Positions 50,803-62,042 of a stretch of 64,000 nucleotides of DNA are shown piece after piece. The notes beneath the pieces are model-generated. The model did not search any database, was not told where the DNA came from, and saw nothing but the letters and a program-made list of their open reading frames with translations. Origin of the DNA: a bacterium SCSIO 12844 (GTDB lineage: Bacteria; Pseudomonadota; Gammaproteobacteria; Francisellales; Francisellaceae). Position 1 is the stretch's first letter. The number at the start of each line of letters is the position of its first letter. Made by a program: the position numbers and the translations under genes. Location: positions 620,001-684,000 of the forward strand of contig CP073743.1 of NCBI GenBank assembly GCA_024397935.1, given 5' to 3'.

Positions 50803-52563
50803 ATGGGATTAGAAGTTACTAAGCAGACATTAAGAGCTAATCGGCGCTTATGCATTTACCATACAAAATTTGATCCTAAAAAGAAAACTTTATTGTTTAT
50901 TCATGGATTAGGTGGTAAAGCACGTGATTGGCATTATCAATGGCGGCATTATGAACAATGTTATAATGTATTAAGTCTCGACTTATATGGTCATGGTAAT
51001 AGTGGCTTTTCAAAACGTAAATATGATTTCAGTGTTTTATCGTATATTCTTGATTTTCAGGCATTGTTAGAAAAGCATGACTATCATCATATTACAGTAT
51101 TCTGTCATGGTTATGGTGCTTTAATTGCACTTAATTTAGCAGCACTTTATCCAAGTAAAGTGTTGAAAGTTATTATGCTAAATCCAGTTACATTAGAGTT
51201 GGATCAGCTTTTAAGATCAAAATGGTGGCATCAATTACCAGCAGTTTTCATTCGATTACTTTTTAGATTAGGCTTCTGGAATGGTATGTGGTATCGCCAG
51301 ATTGACAGTAAAGATAAGCGTACTGTACTTACTTTAAAGTATGCGCTAAAAATGCTTAGTTTTAATCCAAAAATAGAATACCATCAAATTAAACAGCAAG
51401 TCTTATTATTATTAAGTAAACATCACCCACTGATTATTAGTAAAAGTATTGCAAAATATTATGCTAAACGAATCAAGCGCTTACGCACAAAATTTTTGGC
51501 TTCTGATGATTATGAATTAATGAATTATTATGAGCAAGTTGACTTTTATAGTGATCAACTTATTGAACATTTAAATATCTCAGCATTTAGAAATTTAGTA
51601 TTTGAAGGCGCGGGCATTCGAGGAATTGCTTATAGTGGTGTTGTCAGTGCTTTAGCTGATCTAGGTATTATGTCGCATATCAAACGGGTTGCCGGTGTAT
51701 CAGCTGGTGCAATTTATGCAGCCTTAGTGGCGCTTAAATATGATAAAGATGAGCTTTATCATACAATTGCGCCATTAGATTTTAGGCAGTTTACGGATAA
51801 GGGTAATAATTTTATTTCCAATACGACACGATTTTTATCTGACTTTGGTTGGTATCGTGGTGATCGTTTTTATGAGTGGATGAGTGAGCGAATTGCAGAT
51901 AAAGCAGGCAGAAGTGATATTACCTTTCGTGATTTAAAGGCATTAGGTGGGCTTGATTTGTATATTATTGCAACGAATATGTCGAAGCGATGTGCTGATG
52001 TATTTTCATTTGATCAGACGCCAGATGTAGAAATCCGTGATGCAATTCGCATGTCAATGAGTATTCCATTATATTATCGAGCCATTAAAAGAGAAGTTGA
52101 TAAAGAAGATTGTGTGATGATTGATGGTGGTATGACATGGAATTACCCAATTCATTTATTTGATGATAAACGCTTTATTGAAAATCCAATTAATGTTGGT
52201 CATACAAAGTACCAAGGTACAGATGATAATTATTGTTTTAATCATGAAACTTTAGGGTTTAGGTTAGAGCCTTTATTTAAACTACCAAACTATGAGCAAC
52301 AAGAAAAAAGTTACCAAAAGGTTAGTAATTTAGTTGATTATGCAAAGGTATTAATGGAGTTTATTGCAGAAGTTAGTGTAAAAGGGCATTTACCTAAGGA
52401 TGACTGGAATCGAACGGTATTTGTTGATACACAGGATGTAGCTGCGATGGATTTCTCAATTTCTTCTGAAAGAATAAAATCCTTAATTAAACAAGGAAAA
52501 ATTGGTGTTCAGAAACACTTTGCTTGGCGAATGAGTCAAGATGGGATAAGATTTCCACAATAA
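50803..52563 (+). CDS. Fused alpha/beta-hydrolase (inactive-looking) and patatin phospholipase
   Basis: 586 residues. The N-terminal about 250 residues follow the alpha/beta-hydrolase fold (FIHGLGGKARDW, LDLYGHGNSG), but the nucleophile turn reads CHGYGA at 101-106, with Gly103 where Ser should be. The C-terminal patatin domain has the oxyanion turn EGAGIRG (268-274), nucleophile Ser300 in GVSAG, and Asp441 in DGG, so it should be an active acyl hydrolase on phospholipids. No signal peptide is seen. It is a single gene between uvrD and rluB. Confidence 0.85.
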   Translation: MGLEVTKQTLRANRRLCIYHTKFDPKKKTLLFIHGLGGKARDWHYQWRHYEQCYNVLSLDLYGHGNSGFSKRKYDFSVLSYILDFQALLEKHDYHHITVFCHGYGALIALNLAALYPSKVLKVIMLNPVTLELDQLLRSKWWHQLPAVFIRLLFRLGFWNGMWYRQIDSKDKRTVLTLKYALKMLSFNPKIEYHQIKQQVLLLLSKHHPLIISKSIAKYYAKRIKRLRTKFLASDDYELMNYYEQVDFYSDQLIEHLNISAFRNLVFEGAGIRGIAYSGVVSALADLGIMSHIKRVAGVSAGAIYAALVALKYDKDELYHTIAPLDFRQFTDKGNNFISNTTRFLSDFGWYRGDRFYEWMSERIADKAGRSDITFRDLKALGGLDLYIIATNMSKRCADVFSFDQTPDVEIRDAIRMSMSIPLYYRAIKREVDKEDCVMIDGGMTWNYPIHLFDDKRFIENPINVGHTKYQGTDDNYCFNHETLGFRLEPLFKLPNYEQQEKSYQKVSNLVDYAKVLMEFIAEVSVKGHLPKDDWNRTVFVDTQDVAAMDFSISSERIKSLIKQGKIGVQKHFAWRMSQDGIRFPQ

Positions 52564-52629
52564 TGGCTAATTCATCAGTTTAGAAAATAGTTAGTCATAT
52601 TGCAATAAGCCAAATAATTAAGGGTAAGT

Positions 52630-53472
52630 GTGAATAAAAAAGTGAAGATGTCTAAGCCAGGTGACAATGATGTTCTAAAACCTGAGAAGTTACAAAAAGT
52701 ATTGGCTCAAGCAGGCATTGGCTCAAGAAGACAAATGGAAGAGTGGATTCAAGCGGGTAGAATTTCTGTTAATGGGCGTCAGGCTGAAACAGGTATGCGC
52801 GTAACATTAAATGATCGGATTGAAGTAGACGGTAAGCCATTGGTTAAAATTGCAACCTTTTTAACGCGTCCAAGGGTAGTTCTATACCATAAGCCAGCAG
52901 GAGAAATATGCTCTAAATCAGATCCTGAAGGTCGTAAAACAGTCTTTGATGCATTACCAAAACTTAAAAATGGCCGTTGGGTTATGGTTGGTAGGCTTGA
53001 TTATAATACTTCAGGCTTATTGTTGTTTACAACAGATGGAGAATTAGCAAATCGTTTAATGCATCCATCCTATGAGTTAGAGCGAGAGTATGCCGTACGT
53101 TTATTTGGTGAAGTCACTGATGAAATGATTGAAACACTTAAAACAGGCATTAATCTTGAAGATGGTATGGCTAAGTTTGATTCAATTCAATTTAGAGGCG
53201 GTGAAGGTTTGAACACTTGGTATCATGTGATCTTAAGAGAGGGAAGAAATCGTGAGGTCAGACGTATGTGGGAGTCATTTGATCATATCAAAGTGAGTCG
53301 CCTAACTCGTGTTCGATATGGTGATATTATACTGCCACGTAATCTAGCTCAAGGTAAGGCGCTGGAATTAACCGCAATGCAGGTAAATGATTTACGTAAA
53401 TCCGTTGGTATGCGTTCGTTTACATTTCCAAAGGCGATTTATCATAAAAATAAGACAAAATCATTTAAATAA
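52630..53472 (+). CDS. rluB: 23S rRNA pseudouridine(2605) synthase
   Basis: 280 residues from GTG 52630 (AGGG upstream); an ATG at 52648 is possible. The N-terminal S4 domain (KLQKVLAQAGIGSRRQMEEWIQAGRISVNG) and the catalytic GRLDYNTSGLLLFTTDG (Asp in the GRLD motif) mark the RsuA/RluB/E/F group; length and the LQKVLA start favour RluB. It acts on 23S rRNA during ribosome assembly. Confidence 0.88.
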   Translation: MNKKVKMSKPGDNDVLKPEKLQKVLAQAGIGSRRQMEEWIQAGRISVNGRQAETGMRVTLNDRIEVDGKPLVKIATFLTRPRVVLYHKPAGEICSKSDPEGRKTVFDALPKLKNGRWVMVGRLDYNTSGLLLFTTDGELANRLMHPSYELEREYAVRLFGEVTDEMIETLKTGINLEDGMAKFDSIQFRGGEGLNTWYHVILREGRNREVRRMWESFDHIKVSRLTRVRYGDIILPRNLAQGKALELTAMQVNDLRKSVGMRSFTFPKAIYHKNKTKSFK

Positions 53473-53500
53473 GTTTATTTATGCAATCAAAGGCTCTCTT

Positions 53501-53836
53501 ATGTTTGTAGTTATTTATCGAGTGTATGTAAAAAAAGCTAAAGAAGATGAATATCAAAAATTATGGCGTAAAGTAGCAAATTACTTTATTGAGTATCGAG
53601 GTGCAATAGGTTCTGTTTTACATAAAACAGATCAAGGTTTTTTTCTTGCTTATTCAAGGTGGCCAGATAAACAAACACGAGATGCATCTTGGCCAGGAGA
53701 AGATGCGCCTTCTGATGTTTTACCAGAAGATATCCGTCAAAGTATTTTAGAAATGAAATCTTGTGCTGATCAAGAAAATAAATTACCCGAGATTACCATG
53801 GAAGTGGTTGATGATTTGTTATTTAATCAAGCTTAA
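53501..53836 (+). CDS. Antibiotic-biosynthesis-monooxygenase-like small protein
   Basis: 111 residues from ATG 53501, preceded by AAAGG; the longer frame from 53387 lies within rluB. FVVIYRVYVKKAKEDEYQKLWRKVANYFIEYRGAIGSVLHKT, then FLAYSRWPDKQT, has the dimeric alpha-beta barrel (ABM) plan. Such proteins are small oxygenases or ligand binders; the reaction is unknown. Confidence 0.65.
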   Translation: MFVVIYRVYVKKAKEDEYQKLWRKVANYFIEYRGAIGSVLHKTDQGFFLAYSRWPDKQTRDASWPGEDAPSDVLPEDIRQSILEMKSCADQENKLPEITMEVVDDLLFNQA

Positions 53837-53846
53837 CTAAACCTTA

Positions 53847-54587
53847 TTAAAATTCAAAGTCATCGCGAGCTTGTTCAATACACTCTTCGACAGTTTGTTG
53901 CTGAGTGTCTTTAGTATGTCCTTTAATAATGTCAATCACTTCTTTTGTATCGTCAGTTAGAATTAATAAGTCAAGATCTTCTGGGCTTATGGTTTTTTCT
54001 TGAACAACAACATCTTTTAACCAAGTAATTAAGCCGGACCAATACGATTTACCAACGAGTATGACTGGCATATATTTTTTCTTTTTAGTTTGTATTAGAG
54101 TAACAATATCAAATAATTCATCTAAGGTTCCAAAGCCACCAGGCATAACAATATAAGCTAGTGAATGTTTGATAAACGTTGCTTTTCGAGTGAAAAAATA
54201 GCGATAACGTAATGTAATATCTTGATGGCCATTAGAAACTTGTTCAAATGGTAAATCAATATTTAAACCAACACTTAATGATGAACCAAGTGAGGCACCA
54301 ACGTTGGCTGCTTGCATAATACCAGGTCCTCCACCTGTAATAATACTAAAGCCTTCATCAGAGAGTGATTGGGCGATCTCTTGTGCTTGTTGGTAATAAA
54401 AATTACCTTCTTTTAAGCGAGCTGAGCCAAAAATACTTACCGCTGGACGGATATGGTCAAGGCGCTCATGACCTTCGACAAGTTCAGCAATAATTTTAAA
54501 TAAATTCCAAGTCTCTTTAGCATTAACATAAGGACTTTCTCTTAAAGCACGTGAGTGAGGTTTAACTCTTGTTTTATTAAATGTCAT
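53847..54587 (-). CDS. LOG-family (TIGR00730) nucleotide hydrolase
   Basis: 246 residues from the ATG at 54587, which has AAAGGAG upstream; a longer frame to 54623 adds 12 residues without a ribosome site. The family motifs are GGGPGIMQAANVGA and PGGFGTLDELFDIVTLIQ. LOG-type proteins release a base from nucleoside 5'-monophosphates. It is convergent with the small ABM gene, with only a 10-bp gap. Confidence 0.88.
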   Translation of the reverse strand: MTFNKTRVKPHSRALRESPYVNAKETWNLFKIIAELVEGHERLDHIRPAVSIFGSARLKEGNFYYQQAQEIAQSLSDEGFSIITGGGPGIMQAANVGASLGSSLSVGLNIDLPFEQVSNGHQDITLRYRYFFTRKATFIKHSLAYIVMPGGFGTLDELFDIVTLIQTKKKKYMPVILVGKSYWSGLITWLKDVVVQEKTISPEDLDLLILTDDTKEVIDIIKGHTKDTQQQTVEECIEQARDDFEF

Positions 54588-54745
54588 AACGATCTCCTTT
54601 AATGAAGGATTAATTGCTACCATACCTTGGTAGATATAAAATGTAGATAATTACCTGTCATATAGTTTTATTATAGTGGCTTAAGTCGCTAGATGCATAA
54701 GGATTTTTTTTACGAAAGATTATTATATTGAATTTGCAAATTTGA

Positions 54746-54773
54746 TTGTTTCTCTAATTAGCTATGGCATAAT
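54746..54773 (+). promoter_or_regulatory. Possible promoter of frmA-fghA
   Basis: TTGTTT (54746-54751), 16 bp, CATAAT (54768-54773), 44 bp before the frmA start, which has AAGGAAG. It is a moderate match, and no operator for an FrmR-type regulator was found. Confidence 0.35.
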
Positions 54774-54789
54774 CATGATGTTTGATTAA

Positions 54790-55938
<1,149 letters not shown>

Positions 55939-55956
55939 CTTAGCTAAAGGTGTTGT

Positions 55957-56805
55957 ATGATTAATTTAGTTAGTTCAACTCAATGCTTTAATGGAGTGCA
56001 TCAGCAATATACACATCAATCAGATGTTTTAAATTGTCAGATGCGTTTTGCTGTTTTTTTACCACCACAATATAACAGAGAGGATGTACCTTTACTATAT
56101 TGGCTATCTGGTTTAACTTGTACAGATGAAAACTTTATGCAAAAAGCAGGTGCTTTAAAGTATGCTTCTGAGTTAGGTCTTGCAATTGTTGCAGCAGATA
56201 CCTCACCACGTGGAGAAGGTGTTCCTGATGATAAAGATAATGCCTATGATTTTGGTTTGGGTGCTGGTTTTTATTTAAATGCAACTAAGGAGCCATGGCG
56301 TGAAAATTATCAGATGTATGACTATATACTAAAAGAATTACCGAGTGTCATTGAGCATAATTTTAAATTTTCTGGAAAACCGGCGATTTCTGGTCATTCT
56401 ATGGGTGGGCATGGTGCTTTGGTGTTAGCGCTAAGAACTCCACAAAAATTTGCTTCAGTTTCTGCTTTTAGTCCAATTTGTCACCCATCTGTTGTGCCTT
56501 GGGGAAAGAAAGCTTTTTCTAATTATTTGGGAGATGATAAGAATTTGTGGGCTAAGTATGATAGTGTTTTATTAATGCAGAATATAACAGCATTAGATGG
56601 TATGCCAAACATATTAATTGATCAAGGTGATTGTGATCAGTTTTTAGAGTCACAGTTAGCACCTGAATCATTAGAAAAAGCTGCAAAAAAAATCAACTAT
56701 CCATTAACGATGCGTTATCAGAAAGGTTACGATCATAGTTATTATTTTATTTCGACATTTATTGCTGATCATTTAAAGTATCATTATCTTAACCTTGTAA
56801 AATAG
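55957..56805 (+). CDS. fghA: S-formylglutathione hydrolase
   Basis: 282 residues with the esterase-D plan: LYWLSGLTCTDENFMQKAGALK, catalytic Ser148 in GHSMGG, and Asp and His near the end (LIDQGDCDQF, GYDHSYYF). It splits S-formylglutathione to formate and glutathione, the second step of the pathway started by frmA. The 209 bp that follow hold no gene. Confidence 0.95.
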   Translation: MINLVSSTQCFNGVHQQYTHQSDVLNCQMRFAVFLPPQYNREDVPLLYWLSGLTCTDENFMQKAGALKYASELGLAIVAADTSPRGEGVPDDKDNAYDFGLGAGFYLNATKEPWRENYQMYDYILKELPSVIEHNFKFSGKPAISGHSMGGHGALVLALRTPQKFASVSAFSPICHPSVVPWGKKAFSNYLGDDKNLWAKYDSVLLMQNITALDGMPNILIDQGDCDQFLESQLAPESLEKAAKKINYPLTMRYQKGYDHSYYFISTFIADHLKYHYLNLVK

Positions 56806-57014
56806 ATGTTCTACGAACATAAAAGAGAAAAAATATTTCATTAATTTTTTTTGTTTTTATTTGTATATCTATATGAACTTAAAATGATTCGTATTGTGAT
56901 TATTTATTTATATTTGTTATTAATTATTGCAACTTAACATTTATGGCAATTATTTATCATGTTATGATTCATTGCTTCTTAAATTAGAATTCAGAAATCT
57001 AAAGGTAGATTGTA

Positions 57015-59945
57015 ATGACTCATACAAATATAAGTTCTCAAATTAAAAAAGAATTAATAGAAAAATTACTTACATCAGACCTAATTAATCATCAACTTTT
57101 GATAAGTAACAATCAATCAGCTGAACTAGGCCGAGCATGTGCAGCAATTTTAGTTGGTGTAATAAACTATGGCTATAATGTTGCAAATCGTTCTGAGTTA
57201 AGAGCTCCTATTTCAAGTCCTAGCGATCTTTTACTTGAGTCTGCTATTAGTATATTAGGTAGTATTCATTCAGGCCGTTATTTACGAAGTGAAAATAATC
57301 ATCCATCAAGGCAGGTGTATCAGTCAATTATTGGTTTACTAAAACTACCTACACTTGATCGCCATATTGAATTAAAGAAGCAAATACTCCATCAGTGTTT
57401 GGAAAGTATACTCATTGATAGAGTGAATAAAAAACAGATTATAGCTGACTTTTATAAATTAACTTATGATAAATTTATTAGTAAATACGCAATAGAAGAT
57501 GTAAAGCAAAAAAATAGTATAGATTCTTTGAAGGTTGATTATATTTCTATAAGTGATGATTCTAATAAGAATAAGATAATAAATCAATTTAATAGGTTAT
57601 TAAATCAATATATTTCTCAATCGCCTAAAAAAGAGAATATTAAAGATAGACAGTGTATCATATCTAATCTAATTTCCACGCTAGATAGTATTAAGTTAAA
57701 AATCATTACTGCTTATGAAAGATATAATATCAATGTAAATTTAAGTGATATCAGTTTAATAGAAGCTTTATTAAAGCAAGATATTGTTTATTTATTTAGT
57801 AGTAAAGCAGATGGTAGTCATGCCTACTGGTTAGGTCAATGGAAATCACCTGAAGAAGTTATGGAAAACTTATTTGCTAAGTTAACATTTAATGAAATTA
57901 AATTATTAAGTAATAAATTACTCAAAGAAGAATTAGACAAATTTAAGGGAGATAGTGATTTTTATATGTGGCCAGATTCTCATCTAAATTTGGATGAAAG
58001 AGACGTCTCAACAGATCTAAGTATAGGTGATATAGGTGATACAGATAATATCAGTATCTCAATAGACCTAACAGGTCGACTTGATGGTGTTCATATAAAT
58101 GTATTCAATAGAATCGATCAATTAGGGACATTTTCTAATGTAATGGAACAACGGTTAAAAATTATAAAGGATGCAGCAAGGATAATAAACACTACAGTAA
58201 CCTCTAAACTAATTGACGTTGAAGCACCTAAAACAGATTATCCTTGCGTTATTTTCGATTTAAGAAAATTAATTAATCATTTAAGACATCAATCAGATAC
58301 AAATCCTTTGCTTGAAGCATCTTTAGTGTTTGAAGATCATCAGGTGTCTTCTTCAACTATAAGTAGTTTAAATCATTTATTGCTGAGCTATTTTGCAGGT
58401 ATTGTTAATAGAGAAAGTATAAAAGCTTATGGCCATGATTATATTGAATTACAGCCACAGGGATCATTTGGTAGTCTAAGGCCAACAATTACTGATACTG
58501 GCTATTCATTTAGGCTATCTTTAGGCTTAGTGCCTAGTACATATACAGCTATTTTAGCTTCGGCATATAAGGATTTTATAGAAGAGATTAGTGAAGATAA
58601 AACGCTTAGCTCATTATTAAGTTTTTTAGCTAATGAAATTGATATATCTAGACAAAATGCAAGAAATAAAGCTCCAAATATATTATCTCAGAATCAAGTA
58701 AGAATTTGTATAGCAGATTTATCAAGCATAGGAATAACATTAGCTGAAATTTGTAAAAAGCTTAGTACGGTGCAAAATGTGAAGGACTTTGTTAAGGAAG
58801 TTGAGCAAATGATTTCAGAGAGGAATAATAATATAATTACTGAGAAAAGTCAGATAGACTCAAAGGCACCAGATGGGTTAGTTGCAATCTATAGTAATTT
58901 GTGTAATTTGTATGCAAATAATAAGGATAAATTTCAAATCATTAATAATAATTTATTTTTAAAAAGCTTGGATGAATTAATAGATTTAGTAATATCTATT
59001 GAAAATAGATCTAAAAATTATTCAATTATAACAACAAAGATTGAATCATTATGCCGTCTATTAAAGCTAAGAGGTGAATTAGAAATATTTGAAAGAAGGT
59101 ATCAAAGGCTAAATACTGAACTTGATGAGAATTCCTCACAAAAGAAATCAACTGATTTAGTATTAACAAATGATGGTATAACTATAGCAACAGCTTCAAG
59201 AGGGGGAATGGCTGCTTTTACACGGATAGTTGAGATTATTAATAACGTATATTCAAGTTTAGGTAACTCATATCAAGGTAATATGGCAGAAATTTATTTT
59301 GAAATTGATTCTAATACGCCACAGGAAATATACGATATGCACTCACATCTCTCAGGAGAAAACTATCATGGTAAATGGTTGTTAGATGAGGAAGAAATAA
59401 CTGCTAATACTGAAATTAAATTAGCTGATATAGCCCAATTCCCTCGACATCGAACAGGAGAAAGTAAGCCAACTATTTGGAAAGAAGATTGGTCTAAAAT
59501 TAATGAACAGATAAGACCTGAAGTATTGGTAATTGATATTTCGTCAGCACAACAGAAGGATTTTGATCATTTATATAAAGAGTTTGAAAGGTCAGGTAGT
59601 AATCAAAAACCATATGCAATGATCTTATTTGCGAGTGATAATAAATTTGGACAATCAGGTGTCGATTTAGTCTCTATGGGTGATCTACGTTTAGTAACAA
59701 AAAGCTTCAATGGTAATAATAATAGAGCACATCAGTTAATAAATAACTTAAGAAAAGCGTTTGAGGATGTTTATAATCAACAGGAAGAAAATACTACTGC
59801 AACAAAGGCATATAGAAAATTGCAAGACAATATAAAAGCTCGACGTAGCTCCAAACGAAAAGCGTCTAGTTTACAACCTAGTTCACTTTTTCATGAATCA
59901 GGTGAGCCGGAATCTAAGAAGCAAAAAGTAGAGTTTAGTTTTTAA
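57015..59945 (+). CDS. Large unknown protein, family A copy 1
   Basis: 976 residues starting at ATG 57015 (AAAGGT upstream). No signal peptide or membrane segment is seen. The N-terminus has GRACAAILVGVINYGYNVANRSELR and HSGRYLRSENNHPSRQVYQSI (about 38-105), repeated in the partial gene at 63521. Near the end a conserved-looking PEVLVIDISSAQQKDFDHLYKEFERSG and SNQKPYAMILFASDNKFGQSG lie at about 830-880. The last 46 residues are basic (KARRSSKRKA at 941-950, SKKQKV at 967-972). I do not recognise the family. A secreted effector is one idea; there is no direct evidence. Confidence 0.75.
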   Translation: MTHTNISSQIKKELIEKLLTSDLINHQLLISNNQSAELGRACAAILVGVINYGYNVANRSELRAPISSPSDLLLESAISILGSIHSGRYLRSENNHPSRQVYQSIIGLLKLPTLDRHIELKKQILHQCLESILIDRVNKKQIIADFYKLTYDKFISKYAIEDVKQKNSIDSLKVDYISISDDSNKNKIINQFNRLLNQYISQSPKKENIKDRQCIISNLISTLDSIKLKIITAYERYNINVNLSDISLIEALLKQDIVYLFSSKADGSHAYWLGQWKSPEEVMENLFAKLTFNEIKLLSNKLLKEELDKFKGDSDFYMWPDSHLNLDERDVSTDLSIGDIGDTDNISISIDLTGRLDGVHINVFNRIDQLGTFSNVMEQRLKIIKDAARIINTTVTSKLIDVEAPKTDYPCVIFDLRKLINHLRHQSDTNPLLEASLVFEDHQVSSSTISSLNHLLLSYFAGIVNRESIKAYGHDYIELQPQGSFGSLRPTITDTGYSFRLSLGLVPSTYTAILASAYKDFIEEISEDKTLSSLLSFLANEIDISRQNARNKAPNILSQNQVRICIADLSSIGITLAEICKKLSTVQNVKDFVKEVEQMISERNNNIITEKSQIDSKAPDGLVAIYSNLCNLYANNKDKFQIINNNLFLKSLDELIDLVISIENRSKNYSIITTKIESLCRLLKLRGELEIFERRYQRLNTELDENSSQKKSTDLVLTNDGITIATASRGGMAAFTRIVEIINNVYSSLGNSYQGNMAEIYFEIDSNTPQEIYDMHSHLSGENYHGKWLLDEEEITANTEIKLADIAQFPRHRTGESKPTIWKEDWSKINEQIRPEVLVIDISSAQQKDFDHLYKEFERSGSNQKPYAMILFASDNKFGQSGVDLVSMGDLRLVTKSFNGNNNRAHQLINNLRKAFEDVYNQQEENTTATKAYRKLQDNIKARRSSKRKASSLQPSSLFHESGEPESKKQKVEFSF

Positions 59946-60139
59946 TGAGTTATTAAAATTATGACGATTTAGTGAGTGTTTACATTTAGAAATTATTTCT
60001 AATAATCAGTTATATAAAGTCTAATTTCATCCTGAATTTAATAAAATATGTTACATGATCATTATTAAAGATAAAGACAATTAAATATTTTTAAACATAA
60101 AATAATCGGTTATTTATTTTTATGTGGAGTATATTGGTT

Positions 60140-61639
60140 ATGATTTCTCAGGATGAATTGAATTTATTAGTAGATAAAAATAGAAAAAATAAAAAACTTG
60201 TTGAGCTATTAAATAATGAAATAATTAAAACCGCATTATTTGATAGTGATTTAACATTAGAAGAGTTTGTACGCCCACTTGAAAATTACGCTTTTGTTTT
60301 TAAAAGATTATCAAATCAACAGATTCAGAATAGATTAAAAGATCGAAGTTTAACGGTTAGGCAAGTCTTAGATATGTCAATAGCTGCTAGCTCACTATTT
60401 TCAGGTAACTATCAAGTTACGCAATATTTAACTATAGAGCAAATGCTGAATATTAATGATATTGCCTTTTTGTGTTTGACTGAATCTAATATTGAAGAAT
60501 TATTCTTAGGAGATAATCTGCATATTACAATTGAGCAAATACTTGATATAGATATGATCGAAATACAAGAGGCCTTGTTAGATGATAATGTTAGAGCCTG
60601 TTTAATGAATGGAGATTTTAATTTTGAGGATTTAGTCGATTGTATTTTAGAAAATGGTGGTGACTATGAGGTATTAATTAATGAAGTACAACAAAGAAGA
60701 GAAGTAGACCCTGAACCTGAACTTAATCATAACCAAAGTACACATACAGCGTCAGTGCATAAAAGTGCCTCAGAATCTGCATTAAGGTTGCAAGAGCACT
60801 ATCAAGATAAACTAAGTAATACTTCAATTGCAGCAATTTGCAGTCAACTATTAACATTAGAAGAATCTGAAACAAGACAAGCGGCATTTCGTTGTCTTAA
60901 CTATTTTGAAAAGAATAAGTTTTATGCCTCTGCAATAGATCCATTATCAGGTATTGGTCTTCGTGAATTATTAAAATTAAGCTTTTTATCAATATATGAT
61001 GATAGTAGACGAGTAGCTACTAAGGAGAGTGTACTAGAAGCATTTGCTGATGGATTATATGAAATAATGCGTGGTGGTAATTTAAACAATGACAAGGGTG
61101 TTGATGATAAAAAGGAAGACGATCCAATTTGCTTTGGTGGTGCATTTAATAAAATTATTGAAAAACAAGTAAGCCTACATGAAGATTATGAACAAGTATA
61201 TTTAAACAGAGCTTCAGCCTCACTTTATCTACCGACTTTAGTTAAAAATGAATTAAAAAAATATTTATTAAACCAGCTCGATATGTTAAAGCAAAATAAT
61301 CAAAGTACTGTAGCTTTAGGTAGTGAAGTTGCTTTTATGTTATCGGAGTCAATTATTAACGATAGAATTTGGAGTGAAATAAGGCAGGTAGTTTCAAGTC
61401 AATTTTTTGATCGTTATGGTTGTTTATTTGATGGAAACCAAAATGACGATTTTAATTTGTTTATTGATTCAGGGCGACTACTTAGTTCAAGTACAATAAA
61501 GAATTTAACTCAGTTAGTAAATGAAAAGTTTACTCATTCAAGTGCTATAGAGCAGTCTTTAACACCTTCTACATTATTTAGTAATCAAGATTCTAAAGCA
61601 ACAGTTCAAGCAAGATTATCGCTATCAAGCAGCTTTTAA
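60140..61639 (+). CDS. Large unknown protein, family B copy 1
   Basis: 499 residues from ATG 60140 (GGAG upstream); an earlier ATG at 60122 lacks a ribosome site. The N-terminal half is a chain of about 28-30-residue helical units with LT-x-x-QxL-x-x-x-x cores (SLTVRQVLDMS, YLTIEQMLNI, HITIEQILDI). A linker rich in Ser/His follows (about 198-215). The C-terminal part has DDPICFGGAFNKIIEKQV and LNRASASLYLPTLVKNELKKYL, shared with the gene at 62043. The function is unknown. Confidence 0.72.
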   Translation: MISQDELNLLVDKNRKNKKLVELLNNEIIKTALFDSDLTLEEFVRPLENYAFVFKRLSNQQIQNRLKDRSLTVRQVLDMSIAASSLFSGNYQVTQYLTIEQMLNINDIAFLCLTESNIEELFLGDNLHITIEQILDIDMIEIQEALLDDNVRACLMNGDFNFEDLVDCILENGGDYEVLINEVQQRREVDPEPELNHNQSTHTASVHKSASESALRLQEHYQDKLSNTSIAAICSQLLTLEESETRQAAFRCLNYFEKNKFYASAIDPLSGIGLRELLKLSFLSIYDDSRRVATKESVLEAFADGLYEIMRGGNLNNDKGVDDKKEDDPICFGGAFNKIIEKQVSLHEDYEQVYLNRASASLYLPTLVKNELKKYLLNQLDMLKQNNQSTVALGSEVAFMLSESIINDRIWSEIRQVVSSQFFDRYGCLFDGNQNDDFNLFIDSGRLLSSSTIKNLTQLVNEKFTHSSAIEQSLTPSTLFSNQDSKATVQARLSLSSSF

Positions 61640-61668
61640 ATATTACAAAATATTCAATAAACGTATTT

Positions 61669-61915
61669 CATGACTTGTTATTAAATATATTAAGTCAAGA
61701 AGCTAACTCAACTGAAAATGGTAAAAAAGGCACAAAAATTATCAGTGAAAATCGTGCCTGTATTAAGATTACTGATTTAGCGCAGTCAGGAGCAAACCTA
61801 TCTAGTATTTGTCACTTATTTGTTTCAAAAAGAAGTTGAAAGGAATAATGAGCTGCAAAGACAAAATGAACATGACCAACGATATGGCTTGGTTATTTAT
61901 CAAGAGCGATTATAA
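61669..61915 (+). pseudogene. Remnant of a family A gene between the two B genes
   Basis: The frame from 61669 reads HDLLLNILSQEAN, then SENRACIKITDLAQSGANLSSICHLF and a stop at 61837-61839; a second frame from 61829 continues with KEVERNNELQRQNEH and YGLVIYQERL. This matches the order of family A copy 1 around residues 533-640 (SFLANEIDISRQN, QVRICIADLSSIGITLAEICKKL, VKEVEQMISERNN, GLVAIYSNL). So it is a frameshifted fragment of a third A gene. Confidence 0.65.
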
Positions 61916-62042
61916 TGAGATTTTAATTAAATTTATTTAATATTTATTTATTGTTTGCAATTATTTGTTATTATTATTTTAAATATTAAAAAACTTAGAT
62001 TAAAAAGTGTATTGGATGTATTTTGAAATAATAGCAAATCAT

